A model generated the notes under the pieces. It was not told the DNA's origin and did not search any database. It saw nothing but the letters and a program-made list of their open reading frames with translations. DNA of 64,000 nt. It comes from Aeromicrobium piscarium. Lineage in GTDB: Bacteria; Actinomycetota; Actinomycetes; Propionibacteriales; Nocardioidaceae. The DNA lies in assembly GCF_007421815.1 (NCBI RefSeq), contig NZ_VLNT01000001.1, positions 356,573 to 420,572 on the forward strand, given 5' to 3'. Of this stretch, positions 38,871 through 49,812 are shown piece by piece (the first letter of the stretch is position 1; each line of letters begins with the position of its first letter). The position numbers were made by a program, and so were the translations under genes.

Positions 38871-41207
38871 GTGATGACTCTGCCGTTCCCCGTGCCCTCC
38901 TCGCCGGCCTCCGAGCGCGCCCCGCGTGTGGCCACCTCGGACCGCCTCGTCGAGGGGCTCAACGATGCCCAGCGCGAGGCCGTGACCCATACGGGCGGGC
39001 CCCTGCTCGTGGTGGCGGGTGCCGGATCGGGCAAGACCCGGGTGCTGACCCGGCGCATCGCCTGGTTGATCTCGGCGCGCGGCGCCCATCCGGGGTCGAT
39101 CCTGGCCATCACGTTCACCAACAAGGCCGCCGCGGAGATGCGCGAGCGGGTGGCCGAGCTCGTGGGCGGCCGGGCCCGGATGATGTGGGTCTCCACCTTC
39201 CACTCCGCCTGCGTGCGCATCCTGCGCCGCGAGGCGGACAAGTTCGGGTTCACGTCCTCCTTCACGATCTACGACGCGGCCGATGCGCGCCGGCTCATGA
39301 CCCTCGTGTGCCGCGATCTCGACCTCGATCCCAAGAAGGTCAATCCGCGCGCGGTGCTCAACCACGTGTCGAACCTCAAGAACGAGCTGGTCGACCACGA
39401 GGCCGCGTCGAGCCGGGCGCAGACGCCCACCGAGCAGCAGTACGCCGAGTGCTATGCGCTCTACCAGCAGCGGCTGCGCGCGGCCAATGCGATGGACTTC
39501 GACGACCTCATCATGAACACCGTCCACCTGTTCCAGGGTTGGCCGGATGTCCGGGAGACCTATCGGCGTCGATTCCGCCACGTGCTCGTCGACGAGTACC
39601 AGGACACCAACCACGCGCAGTACGCGCTCATCCGCGAGCTGTGCGATGCGGAGTCCGATCTCATGGTGGTCGGCGACTCCGATCAGTCGATCTACGCCTT
39701 CCGCGGCGCCAATATCCGCAACATCCTTGAATTCGAGTCCGACTTCCCGGATGCGCACACCGTGCTGCTGGAGCAGAACTACCGCTCCACGCAGACCATC
39801 CTGACCGCCGCCAATGCCGTCATCAGCCGCAACGACGACCGCAAGGACAAGAAGCTCTGGTCCGCCGAGGGCGACGGCGACCAGGTCGTCGGCTATGTCG
39901 CCGACGACGAACGCGACGAGGCCCAGTTCATCGCCGACGAGATCGACCGACTCACCGACGACGGTGCGGCGCAACCCAAGGATGTCGCGGTCTTCTACCG
40001 CACCAACGCTCAATCGCGTGTCTTCGAGGAAGTGTTCATCCGGGTCGGCCTGCCCTATCGCGTGGTGGGCGGCGTGCGGTTCTACGAGCGCAAGGAGGTC
40101 AAGGACGCTCTCGCCTATGTGCGAGCCCTGGTCAACCCGCGGGACGATGTCTCGCTGCGCCGGATCCTCAACGAGCCCAAGCGCGGTATCGGCGATCGCG
40201 CGGAGAGCGCCCTGGATCGTTTCGCCCAGCGGCGGCAGGTCAGCTTCTGGGAGGCGATGCACCGCGCCGACGAGGTCGAGGAGCTCGCCACGCGGTCGCG
40301 CACCGCGGTTCGACAGTTCGCCGAGGTGATGGGCGGGCTCAAACAGCTCGCCGACTCCGGGGCGCCCGCCGATGCCGTGATCGAGGCTGCGCTCACGCGC
40401 ACGGGCTATCTCACCGTCCTGGAGGAGAGCCGCGACCCGCAGGACGAGACCCGGGTGGAGAACCTCGCCGAGCTCGTCGCGGTGGCCCGGGAGTTCGTCG
40501 CCGGAGCGGCGACCTTGGCCGATGATGCCGAGACCGCCCCCGAGGATGTCGACGCCGGGGATCTGACGCCCGGCTCCCTTGCCGCGTTCCTGGAGCAGAT
40601 CGCCCTCGTGGCCGATGCCGACGCGATTCCCGACGACGGCGAGGGGGTCGTGACCCTCATGACGCTCCACACCGCCAAGGGGCTGGAATTCCCCGTCGTC
40701 TTCCTCACCGGGCTCGAGGACGGCGTCTTCCCGCACATGCGGTCGATGGGCGATGCCAAGGAGCTCCAGGAGGAGCGCCGACTCGCCTATGTCGGCATCA
40801 CTCGGGCCCAGAAACGGCTCTATCTGACGCGGGCGTCGGTGCGGTCCGCCTGGGGCGCGCCTGCCTACAACCCGCCTTCGCGGTTCCTCGAGGAGGTGCC
40901 CGATCACGTCATGGACTGGCGGCGCCTCGGCTCGCCGGCCACGCAGTGGACACCCAGCACACCCTCGGCATCCGCTCGGCGCGAGAGCGGCTCGTTCCGC
41001 TCGGCGAATGTCGCGGCGCGTTCCAAGCGGGCCACCCGCGACATCGTCGCGCTCGAACCCGGCGACCGGGTCACCCACGACACCTTCGGGCTCGGCACGG
41101 TCGTCGCGCTCGACGGCTCGGGGCAGAACTCGGTCGCGAGCGTGGACTTCGGCTCCCAGGGGGTCAAGCGGCTGCTGCTGCGGTACGCACCGCTCGACAA
41201 GCTCTGA
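38871..41207 (+). CDS. pcrA: ATP-dependent DNA helicase PcrA/UvrD1
   Basis: 778 residues; GTG 38871 or ATG 38874 both serve as start. SF1A motifs are complete: motif Q in LNDAQREAVTHTGGPLLVV, Walker A VAGAGSGKTRVLTRRIAWL, motif Ia ITFTNKAAAEMRERV, Walker B LVDEYQDTNHAQY, motif III VVGDSDQSIYAFRGAN, motif IV YRSTQTILTAAN, motif V VTLMTLHTAKGLEFPVVFL and motif VI EERRLAYVGITRAQKRLYL. The C-terminal Tudor-like domain (LEPGDRVTHDTFGLGTVVAL) binds RNA polymerase in this family. It works in nucleotide excision repair and replication restart. Confidence 0.96.
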   Translation: MMTLPFPVPSSPASERAPRVATSDRLVEGLNDAQREAVTHTGGPLLVVAGAGSGKTRVLTRRIAWLISARGAHPGSILAITFTNKAAAEMRERVAELVGGRARMMWVSTFHSACVRILRREADKFGFTSSFTIYDAADARRLMTLVCRDLDLDPKKVNPRAVLNHVSNLKNELVDHEAASSRAQTPTEQQYAECYALYQQRLRAANAMDFDDLIMNTVHLFQGWPDVRETYRRRFRHVLVDEYQDTNHAQYALIRELCDAESDLMVVGDSDQSIYAFRGANIRNILEFESDFPDAHTVLLEQNYRSTQTILTAANAVISRNDDRKDKKLWSAEGDGDQVVGYVADDERDEAQFIADEIDRLTDDGAAQPKDVAVFYRTNAQSRVFEEVFIRVGLPYRVVGGVRFYERKEVKDALAYVRALVNPRDDVSLRRILNEPKRGIGDRAESALDRFAQRRQVSFWEAMHRADEVEELATRSRTAVRQFAEVMGGLKQLADSGAPADAVIEAALTRTGYLTVLEESRDPQDETRVENLAELVAVAREFVAGAATLADDAETAPEDVDAGDLTPGSLAAFLEQIALVADADAIPDDGEGVVTLMTLHTAKGLEFPVVFLTGLEDGVFPHMRSMGDAKELQEERRLAYVGITRAQKRLYLTRASVRSAWGAPAYNPPSRFLEEVPDHVMDWRRLGSPATQWTPSTPSASARRESGSFRSANVAARSKRATRDIVALEPGDRVTHDTFGLGTVVALDGSGQNSVASVDFGSQGVKRLLLRYAPLDKL

Positions 41208-41233
41208 CTATGACAGTGCCCACATGCCGGTCC

Positions 41234-41281
41234 GATCGGGCCCGATCGTGGAACAGATGATCTCGATGCCACGTTGGCATC
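41234..41281. promoter_or_regulatory. Two palindromes upstream of the MFS gene
   Basis: GATCGGGCCCGATC (41234-41247) is a perfect 14-bp palindrome. GATGCC-ACGTT-GGCATC (41265-41281) is a perfect 6-bp inverted repeat 13 bp before the ATG. One may end pcrA transcription; the second, over the ribosome-binding region, could be an operator. No regulator gene is adjacent. Confidence 0.4.
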
Positions 41282-41294
41282 TTGCGTGACCACG

Positions 41295-42473
41295 ATGACT
41301 CAGACCCGGCGCCCGACCCATCTCGGTCTCGCGATCATCGCGCTCGCCCTGGGCGGGTTCGCCATCGGCACGACCGAGTTCGTGACGATGGGGCTGCTCG
41401 CCGACATCTCCGAGAGCATCGATCGATCGATCCCGACGACGGGCCACATCATCACCGCCTATGCCTTCGGCGTCGTGGTCGGCGCGCCGCTGATCGTGTC
41501 GCTCGGGGCCAAACTGCCCAAGAGGGAGCTCGCGATCGGACTGGTCGTGGCGCTCGCCTTCGGCAATGCGCTCACCGCGCTGGCCTCGGGCTATCTGCCC
41601 GTCCTCGCTGCACGGTTCATCGCGGGCCTGCCGCACGGCGCGTACTTCGGTGTGGCCTCACTGCTGGCCGCCTCGATGGTGCCGGCTTCGATGAAGGGCC
41701 GGGCGGTGAGCCGCGTCATGATGGGCCTATCGGCCGGCACGGTCGCGGGGGTCCCGTTGAGCGCCTGGCTCGGTCTGCACGTCGGCTGGCGGTCCGCCTA
41801 TGTGTTCGTGGTGGTCGTCTCGCTGCTCACCGCCGTGCTGATCTGGCTCTTCGTCGAGCGCGTTCCCGGCACGCCCGAGGCCACCATCCGGCGTGAGCTG
41901 GCGGCGCTCAAGCGACCGCAGGTGCTCCTCGCGGTCGCGGCGGGCATGATCGGCTTCGGCGGGATCTTCGCGATGTACTCGTATATCGCCCCGATCGTCA
42001 CCGATGTCGCCGATCTGTCGCGGACCACGATCCCGTGGTTCCTGTTCGCCTTCGGCATCGGCTCGGTCGTCGGCACGTGGCTGGCGGGGGTGCTCGCGGA
42101 CTGGGACAACGTGCGTCAGATCGTCGGCGGCTTCGCCGTGAGTGTCGCCGTGCTGGTCGGCTTCTATGCCGTCATGGACCGGCCGTTCTTCACGATGATC
42201 GGAGTCTTCGCGATCGGTGCCCTCGGCAGCATCGTCGCGGTGGGACTCCAGATTCGTCTCATGCACGCGGCGGGAGACGCGCAGATGCTCGGTGCTGCGC
42301 TGAACCACTCCTCGCTCAATGTCGCCAATGGGCTCGGCGCGTGGCTCGGTGGCATCGTCATCGCGGCGGGCTACGGCTACCGTGCGCCGAGCCTGGTGGG
42401 CGCCGGTCTGGCGGCGGGCGGCCTCGTCGTGGTCCTCATCGCCGTCGCCCTCGAACGCCGCACCCGCCCCTGA
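41295..42473 (+). CDS. MFS transporter, DHA1 family (AraJ/Cmx-like)
   Basis: 392 residues from ATG 41295; GTG 41286 is an alternative. Twelve membrane helices are expected. Start features LGLAIIALALGGFAIGTTEF (the GTTEFxxMG motif of the AraJ/PbuE/Cmx branch), motif A in LGAKLPKRELAIGLV and a motif C-like SRVMMGLSAGTVAGVPLSAW are visible. The GTTEF motif is typical of arabinose efflux and chloramphenicol exporters. Substrate unknown. The stop codon forms the first bases of a family B repeat element. Confidence 0.92.
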   Translation: MTQTRRPTHLGLAIIALALGGFAIGTTEFVTMGLLADISESIDRSIPTTGHIITAYAFGVVVGAPLIVSLGAKLPKRELAIGLVVALAFGNALTALASGYLPVLAARFIAGLPHGAYFGVASLLAASMVPASMKGRAVSRVMMGLSAGTVAGVPLSAWLGLHVGWRSAYVFVVVVSLLTAVLIWLFVERVPGTPEATIRRELAALKRPQVLLAVAAGMIGFGGIFAMYSYIAPIVTDVADLSRTTIPWFLFAFGIGSVVGTWLAGVLADWDNVRQIVGGFAVSVAVLVGFYAVMDRPFFTMIGVFAIGALGSIVAVGLQIRLMHAAGDAQMLGAALNHSSLNVANGLGAWLGGIVIAAGYGYRAPSLVGAGLAAGGLVVVLIAVALERRTRP

Positions 42474-42546
42474 CCCTCCGGGTCCGACTTTTGCCGGGTT
42501 CTGGCCCTCGACACGCCGGCGCGAAGGGCCAGAACCCGGCAAAAGT
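42472..42546. repeat. Family B dyad element, copy 1
   Basis: It starts within the MFS stop codon (TGACCCTCCGGGTCC). The 22-bp arm ACTTTTGCCGGGTTCTGGCC (and two more bases, 42487-42508) pairs perfectly with 42525-42546 around a 16-base loop. It lies between the convergent ends of the MFS gene and cysA. Copies 2 and 3 are at 48654 and 49745. The likely role is bidirectional termination. Confidence 0.78.
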
Positions 42547-42562
42547 TGCGCCCCAGAGGGGC

Positions 42563-43531
42563 TCACGTCGCGATGGACTGGGCGCCGACGGAGGGACGCA
42601 GCCAGACGTGGTCACCCTGGTGGAGGTCCAGGGCGGTCGCCTCGCTGCGCGTCACGGTCACCTGGACCGGCTCGGTGTAGCGCGGATCGGTCGGCGTGAC
42701 CTCCAGCCGGATCTCGAAGCCGATCCGCGTCCACCGCGTGATCGGGCCGTCGACGACCGCCGCCTGCTCCAGCCGCGAGATCTCGATATCGTGCGGGCGG
42801 ATCAGCTTGTCGCCGAGGGTCGTGACGGGGCCGAGGAAGCTCAGCACGAACTCGCTCGCCGGCTTGTCGTAGAGATCATCGGGCGTGCCGACCTGCTCGA
42901 TCTGACCGTCGTTGATCACCACGATGCTGTCGGCGACCTCCAGGGCCTCCTCCTGATCGTGGGTCACGAAAACGGTCGTCACGTGCACCTCGTCGTGCAG
43001 CCGCCGCAGCCAGTCGCGCAGCTCCTTGCGCACCTTGGCGTCGAGCGCGCCGAAGGGCTCGTCGAGCAGCAGCACGCTCGGCTCGATCGCCAGCGCTCGG
43101 GCGAGGGCCATGCGTTGACGCTGGCCGCCCGACAGCTGCGCCGGAAGCCGGTGCGCGAACTGCTCGAGGTGGACGAGCTCCAGCAGTTCGTCCACCCGGC
43201 GCTTGATCTCGGCCTTGGGACGTTTGCGGATCTCCAGCCCGAAGGCCACGTTCTTGGCCACCGTCATGTGCTTGAAGGCCGCGTAGTGCTGGAACACGAA
43301 CCCCACATTGCGCCGCTGGGCGGGCACACGGGTGGTGTCCTGTCCCTCGATCTCGACCGTGCCGCTGTCGGACGTCTCCAGCCCCGCGATGATGCGCAAC
43401 AGGGTCGACTTGCCGCCGCCGCTCGGACCGAGGAGAGCGGTCAGCCCGCCGCTCGGAATCGTCAGGTCGATATCGCGCAGCGCGACGAAGTCGCCGAAGT
43501 TCTTGTTGACGCCACTGATCTCGATGCCCAT
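42563..43531 (-). CDS. cysA: Sulfate ABC transporter ATP-binding protein CysA
   Basis: 322 residues from ATG 43531. Walker [20 protein letters not shown], signature [18 protein letters not shown], Walker [16 protein letters not shown] and the switch His in [16 protein letters not shown] are all present. The C-terminal ~80 residues form the TOBE-like regulatory domain of sulfate transporters ([10 protein letters not shown]). It powers uptake of sulfate or thiosulfate through CysT and CysW. Last gene of a four-gene operon read right to left, overlapping cysW by one base (TGATG). Confidence 0.96.
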   Translation of the reverse strand: MGIEISGVNKNFGDFVALRDIDLTIPSGGLTALLGPSGGGKSTLLRIIAGLETSDSGTVEIEGQDTTRVPAQRRNVGFVFQHYAAFKHMTVAKNVAFGLEIRKRPKAEIKRRVDELLELVHLEQFAHRLPAQLSGGQRQRMALARALAIEPSVLLLDEPFGALDAKVRKELRDWLRRLHDEVHVTTVFVTHDQEEALEVADSIVVINDGQIEQVGTPDDLYDKPASEFVLSFLGPVTTLGDKLIRPHDIEISRLEQAAVVDGPITRWTRIGFEIRLEVTPTDPRYTEPVQVTVTRSEATALDLHQGDHVWLRPSVGAQSIAT

Positions 43532-44361
43532 CAGGCCTTCTTCTCCTTGGGTCGCAGGATCGTGACGATCACCAGGGCCGCCACGGCGATGAGGGTGAGC
43601 AGGAAGCTCGTCGCATAGGCTGCGCCGCGCTCGAACTCCAGGTACTTGTCCTCCACGACGAGGGTCGCGGTCTGGGTCTGCTGGGTGATATTGCCCGAGA
43701 CGATCTTGACCGCGCCGAACTCGCCGAGCGAGCGGGCCAGGCTGAGCACGACGCCGTACACGAGCGCCCACCGGATCGAGGGGAGCGTGATGCGCCGGAA
43801 GGTCTGCCAGCCGCCGGCGCCGAGCGACCGCGCCGCCTGCTCCTGCTCGGTGCCGACTTCCTGCAGGACCGGCACGACCTCGCGGATGACCAGCGGCAGG
43901 CTCACGAAGGCGGTCGCCATGATGATGCCGGGAACCGAGAAGATGACCTGGAAGTCGATCGCCCCGAGCACGGGAGCGAAGGCGCCGTCGCGAGGACCGT
44001 AGGCGAGTAGGAGCGCCAGGCCGATGACGACGGGGGAGACCGACAGCGGCAGGTCCAGCAGGGAGTTGAGTACTCCCTTGCCGGGGAACTCGTAGCGGAC
44101 CAGCAGCAACGACATGCCGACGCCGAAGACGGTGTTGATGACCACGGCCCAGAAGGCGACGACCACCGTCATCTGCAGGGCGAAGATCACGACCGGGTCC
44201 CGCAGCGCCGCGACCAGATGGTTGCCGTCGCTGAAGGTGTGGATCACCACCAGCGAGACCGGCCACACCACGAGGAAGAACAGATAGGCCAGTACGATCA
44301 CCCGGCGCACATAGGTCGCCCGGGTACGTCGTGGCCGGCGCACGGTGGAGAGCTCAGTCAC
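43531..44361 (-). CDS. cysW: Sulfate ABC transporter permease CysW
   Basis: 276 residues with six membrane segments. The EAA cytoplasmic loop reads [20 protein letters not shown] near residue 180. Conserved CysW features [20 protein letters not shown] and [20 protein letters not shown] are visible. It forms the channel with CysT. Its start overlaps the cysT stop by 8 bp and its stop overlaps the cysA start. Confidence 0.95.
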   Translation of the reverse strand: MTELSTVRRPRRTRATYVRRVIVLAYLFFLVVWPVSLVVIHTFSDGNHLVAALRDPVVIFALQMTVVVAFWAVVINTVFGVGMSLLLVRYEFPGKGVLNSLLDLPLSVSPVVIGLALLLAYGPRDGAFAPVLGAIDFQVIFSVPGIIMATAFVSLPLVIREVVPVLQEVGTEQEQAARSLGAGGWQTFRRITLPSIRWALVYGVVLSLARSLGEFGAVKIVSGNITQQTQTATLVVEDKYLEFERGAAYATSFLLTLIAVAALVIVTILRPKEKKA

Positions 44362-45202
44362 GACGGGCCACCCGCCTCGAGATCAGATTGAGCGTCACGA
44401 TCGCCGCGAGCGCCACGCCGAGCAGGATGACGGCGACCGCCGAGGCGGCGGCCGGATTGTCGTTCTCGATATAGGTGAAGATCCGCACGGAGGCGACCTC
44501 GGACTCGAAGGGCAGATTGCCCGAGAGCAGCACGAGCGAGCCGTACTCGCTGATCCCGCGGGCGAAGGAGAGCGTCGCCCCGGCGGCGATGGCGGGGGTC
44601 AGGCTCGGCAGGATGATGCGCCGCCACGTCGTGAAGGTGCTGGCGCCGAGCGAGGCGGCGGCCTCCTCCACCTCGGGCTCCAGCTCCATCAGCACCGGCT
44701 GCACGGCCCGCACCACGAAGGGCAGCGTCACGAACAGCAACGCCAGGAACACCGAGTGGGAGGTGTTGGAGACGTCGATCCCGAGCGGGCTCGCCGGTCC
44801 GTAGAGGCTCAGCAGCACCAGGCCCGCGACGATGGTGGGCAGCGCGAAGGGGATGTCGATGATGATCTCGAGGACCCGCTTGCCGGGGAAGTCGTCGCGC
44901 ACCAGGACCCAGGCGATGAGTGTGCCCATGACCACGTTCAGCGCCGTCACCAGCAGGGCCTGGCGCACGGTGAGCCAGATGGCTGCCGCCGTCTGGGAAC
45001 TGCCGAGGGTCTCGGCGAAGACGCCCCAGCCGCCACCGGCGGCCTGGAAGGCGATGAGGGCGAGCGGGATCAGCACCAGGATGCTGAACCACGTGACGCC
45101 GATTCCCAGACCGATCGCCGCAGGCCGGTCGAGGGTGGACGACGCCCGGCCGCGACGACGCGTGCGCGCCGTCGCGGCCGGGTCGAGCTGTTCGATCGTC
45201 AC
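44354..45202 (-). CDS. cysT: Sulfate ABC transporter permease CysT
   Basis: 282 residues with six membrane segments after a basic N-terminus. The EAA loop reads EEAAASLGASTFTTWRRIIL near residue 190, and LSFARGISEYGSLVLLSGNL and VLVRDDFPGKRVLEIIIDIP are typical CysT segments. It pairs with CysW. Overlaps the binding protein gene by 4 bp and cysW by 8 bp. Confidence 0.95.
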   Translation of the reverse strand: MTIEQLDPAATARTRRRGRASSTLDRPAAIGLGIGVTWFSILVLIPLALIAFQAAGGGWGVFAETLGSSQTAAAIWLTVRQALLVTALNVVMGTLIAWVLVRDDFPGKRVLEIIIDIPFALPTIVAGLVLLSLYGPASPLGIDVSNTSHSVFLALLFVTLPFVVRAVQPVLMELEPEVEEAAASLGASTFTTWRRIILPSLTPAIAAGATLSFARGISEYGSLVLLSGNLPFESEVASVRIFTYIENDNPAAASAVAVILLGVALAAIVTLNLISRRVARRD

Positions 45203-46242
45203 GAGTTCAGTCCCGCGGCGGTCTGGAGCCGGGTGATGATGCCCTCGCTCTCGTCGAAGAAGGTGCTGTTGACCTCGTCCCAGCCGCCGAGGTCGTCGTC
45301 GATGGTGAAGAGTGTCGCGACGTCCGGGAACGGGTCCTGCGGATCCATCGCGCCCTCGACCTCGCCGACCTCGACGCCGTCGACCGAGCGGAGCGGGCGG
45401 AAGCCCTTGTTCACGTATTCGGTCTGTCCCTCGGGCGCGAGCACGAAGTCCAGGAAGGCTTCCGCCTTGGGGTCCGCATCGGTGAGGACGGCCGCCGGAT
45501 TCTCGATGAGCAGCGTGTCCTCAGGCACGACGTACTCGATCGGCTCGCCGTTCTGCCGCGCGAGGATGGCCTCGTTCTCATAGGAGATGAGGACATCGCC
45601 GGTGCCGCTCTGGAAGGCTTGCGTCGCGTCGCGTCCGCTACCCGGGAATGCCTGCACGTTCTCGAGCACGTCGGCCAGGAAGGCCTCCGCCTCCTCCTGC
45701 GAGCCGCCCTGGCCCACGATGTGCAACCACGCGCCGAGGATGTTCCAGCGCGCGGCTCCCGACGATCCGGGATTGGGCGTCACGATGCCGATATCGTCGC
45801 GGGCGAGGTCGTCCCAGCCCTGGATGTTCTTCGGATTGCCCTCGCGCACCGCCAGCACCACCACCGAGTCGGTCACGATGCCCTTGTTCGGTCCGTCGTC
45901 CCACGACTCGTCGACGAGGCCGGCATCGACCAGTCGGGTGACATCGGGGGTGACGGAGAAGTGCACGTAGTCGGCGTCCAGTCCGCTCGCGACGGCACGG
46001 CTCTGATCGCCGGAGGCGCCGTACGACTCCTTCCAGCTGACACCGGCACCCTCGTCGGTCTCCGCGAAGGCCGCTTGCGCGGCGTTGTTGCCGGCCTTCG
46101 GCACCGCGAACCCGACCAACGAGAGCGACGTGGCATCGGCATCGGCGCTGCCGCCGGCTCCCGAAGGCGCGCATGCGGCTGTCGCGATCAGCGAGGCGAG
46201 GGCCGCTGCAGCCGCCAACCGGCGACGGTACCGAGAAGTCAT
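45199..46242 (-). CDS. Sulfate-binding lipoprotein (Sbp/SubI-like)
   Basis: 347 residues. A lipoprotein signal peptide (RRLAAAAALASLIATAACAP, Cys at about residue 24) tethers it to the outer membrane face. The mature part is a two-lobed binding protein: LVGFAVPKAGNNAAQAAFAE, WKESYGASGDQSRAVASGLD and the conserved NPKNIQGWDDL and TPNPGSSGAARWNILGAW sulfate-site segments, then SGTGDVLISYENEA. First gene of the operon, so its promoter must lie in 46243-46435, together with that of the divergent isocitrate dehydrogenase gene. Confidence 0.94.
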   Translation of the reverse strand: MTSRYRRRLAAAAALASLIATAACAPSGAGGSADADATSLSLVGFAVPKAGNNAAQAAFAETDEGAGVSWKESYGASGDQSRAVASGLDADYVHFSVTPDVTRLVDAGLVDESWDDGPNKGIVTDSVVVLAVREGNPKNIQGWDDLARDDIGIVTPNPGSSGAARWNILGAWLHIVGQGGSQEEAEAFLADVLENVQAFPGSGRDATQAFQSGTGDVLISYENEAILARQNGEPIEYVVPEDTLLIENPAAVLTDADPKAEAFLDFVLAPEGQTEYVNKGFRPLRSVDGVEVGEVEGAMDPQDPFPDVATLFTIDDDLGGWDEVNSTFFDESEGIITRLQTAAGLNS

Positions 46243-46435
46243 CGAGGTGCCTTTCTGGGCTTTCGGAGATCCTGACGAGCCCTCACGTTAGGGGCCTGGC
46301 GTACTTCTGAGACGCGTGTCCGCCCTATGGACAGCGTTCTCACCGCCGCCGGATTCTGGTACAGACATCCGCTCTCGGCGCGTTCAGGAGCACGCCAGCG
46401 ACGGTCGCGGCCTCGATGCGCGGTAGGTTGGGGCC

Positions 46436-48652
<2,217 letters not shown>

Positions 48653-48653
48653 G

Positions 48654-48722
48654 GACCCTCCGGGTCCAACTTTTGCCGGGTTGTGGCCCTTTTCCGTCGC
48701 GGAGAAGGGCCACAACCCGGCA
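48654..48722. repeat. Family B dyad element, copy 2
   Basis: The 36-bp unit GACCCTCCGGGTCCAACTTT... runs 48654-48689. Within it TGCCGGGTTGTGGCCCTT (48674-48691) pairs with AAGGGCCACAACCCGGCA (48705-48722), extended to a 22-bp near-perfect stem over a 5-base loop. It follows icd and precedes the DUF559 gene. The same unit occurs inverted after that gene (49777-49812, 35 of 36 bases identical). Confidence 0.78.
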
Positions 48723-48819
48723 TTTCTCTGTCGTCCACAGGGATCATCTCGAGAGATGAGCATCCACAATCGTTCCACGGGGTCTGGTCGACGCGTCGGA
48801 CGCGGGCGACTCTCGAAGG

Positions 48820-49776
48820 ATGGAACTCCCTGTAGAACTGGCTGGCCGTCCCTTCACCCGCGCTGAGGCGCTTGCCGCCGGGCTCACACCGAAACAGATG
48901 AGATCGTCACGACTGCGCCGGTTGCTGCGCGGTGTGTACGTCAGCGCTGACCTCGTCCTCACCGTGTTGGTCTGGGCGCGCGCGGCGCTACTCGCCGCGC
49001 CGTCTGGAGCCGTGATCTCCCACCACACGGCGCTCGCTCTCTGGGGACTCGATGTGCCATCGGACGGCCGAATCCATGTCTCGACGCGTACCGGTTGGGA
49101 CAGCGAACATCCCCGGATCGCCAGCCACCGGCGACTCGCGTCGATCGCGGTGCGAGAGCGACACGGGCTCCTGATCACAAGCCCGGAACGGACCTTCGTC
49201 GACCTTGCGACCAAGCTCAGCTGGCCGTGGCTCGTCGTCGTCGGCGACTGGCTCATCGAACAGAGGCTCACCACGCTCCAGAGGCTCGTCGAATACGCCG
49301 AAGAGCGACATCTCAGCGGAGTGCGAAAAGCTCGCCGGACGTTGCGCTGGGTGCGCGAAGGGGCGGAATCGCCGCGAGAATCCTGGGTACGTCTGCTTCT
49401 CGCGATGGCACGGCTGCCCGAGCCGGAAAGTCAGGTACGGGTCTTCGGCGCCGATGGCATCTTCGTTGCCCGAGTCGACTTGGCATATCGCGCCTGGAGA
49501 GTCGCCGTCGAGTACGACGGTTACTGGCACGAACGATCCGCCCGGCAGCGCGAACACGATCGGGACCGCCGCGAGCGGCTCGAACGTCTTGGCTGGACCG
49601 TGGTCGTGATCTACGACGGCGACCTTCGGGATCCTCGGAGCATTCCATGGAGGGTCTTCCATGCGCTACGAGATCAGGGGTACCTCGGCTCGGCTCCGGT
49701 CATGTCCGTCATGTGGGATCGCTGGTTCTCGCCGAACAATCTTCGCCGGGTTGTGGCCCCTTCTGCAGCCGCCTGA
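48820..49776 (+). CDS. DUF559 nuclease-like protein with AbiEi-like N-terminus
   Basis: 318 residues. The N-terminal part (PFTRAEALAAGLTPKQMRSS, LLRGVYVSAD) looks like the winged helix of AbiEi-type proteins. The C-terminal part (about 205-285) resembles DUF559/Vsr-like nucleases: FGADGIFVARVDLAYRAWRV, VEYDGYWHERSARQREHD and ERLGWTVVVIYDGDLRDP. Such genes are multicopy and variable in actinobacteria and of unknown function. It is bracketed by 36-bp inverted repeats, and its last 12 codons read into the second repeat. That suggests either insertion as a unit or read-in of a terminator. Confidence 0.8.
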   Translation: MELPVELAGRPFTRAEALAAGLTPKQMRSSRLRRLLRGVYVSADLVLTVLVWARAALLAAPSGAVISHHTALALWGLDVPSDGRIHVSTRTGWDSEHPRIASHRRLASIAVRERHGLLITSPERTFVDLATKLSWPWLVVVGDWLIEQRLTTLQRLVEYAEERHLSGVRKARRTLRWVREGAESPRESWVRLLLAMARLPEPESQVRVFGADGIFVARVDLAYRAWRVAVEYDGYWHERSARQREHDRDRRERLERLGWTVVVIYDGDLRDPRSIPWRVFHALRDQGYLGSAPVMSVMWDRWFSPNNLRRVVAPSAAA

Positions 49777-49812
49777 GGGCCACAAGCCGGCAAAAGTTGG
49801 ACCCGGAGGGTC
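49745..49812. repeat. Family B dyad element, copy 3
   Basis: GCCGGGTTGTGGCCC (49745-49759) and GGGCCACAAGCCGGC (49777-49791) form a 15-bp stem with one mismatch around a 17-base loop that contains the DUF559 stop codon. The unit continues to the stop codon of the minus-strand MFS gene (49811-49813). Positions 49777-49812 are the inverted copy of 48654-48689. Confidence 0.78.

Noticed and set aside
38643-41078. Very long minus-strand open frame opposite pcrA.
   Set aside because: It is antisense to a fully motif-complete helicase; long shadow frames are expected at this GC content and its translation shows no domain.
46243-46435. Looked for a SAM-type riboswitch or clear sulfur-regulator site before the sulfate operon.
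   Set aside because: No recognisable motif was found by eye; the region is left as ordinary divergent promoter DNA.
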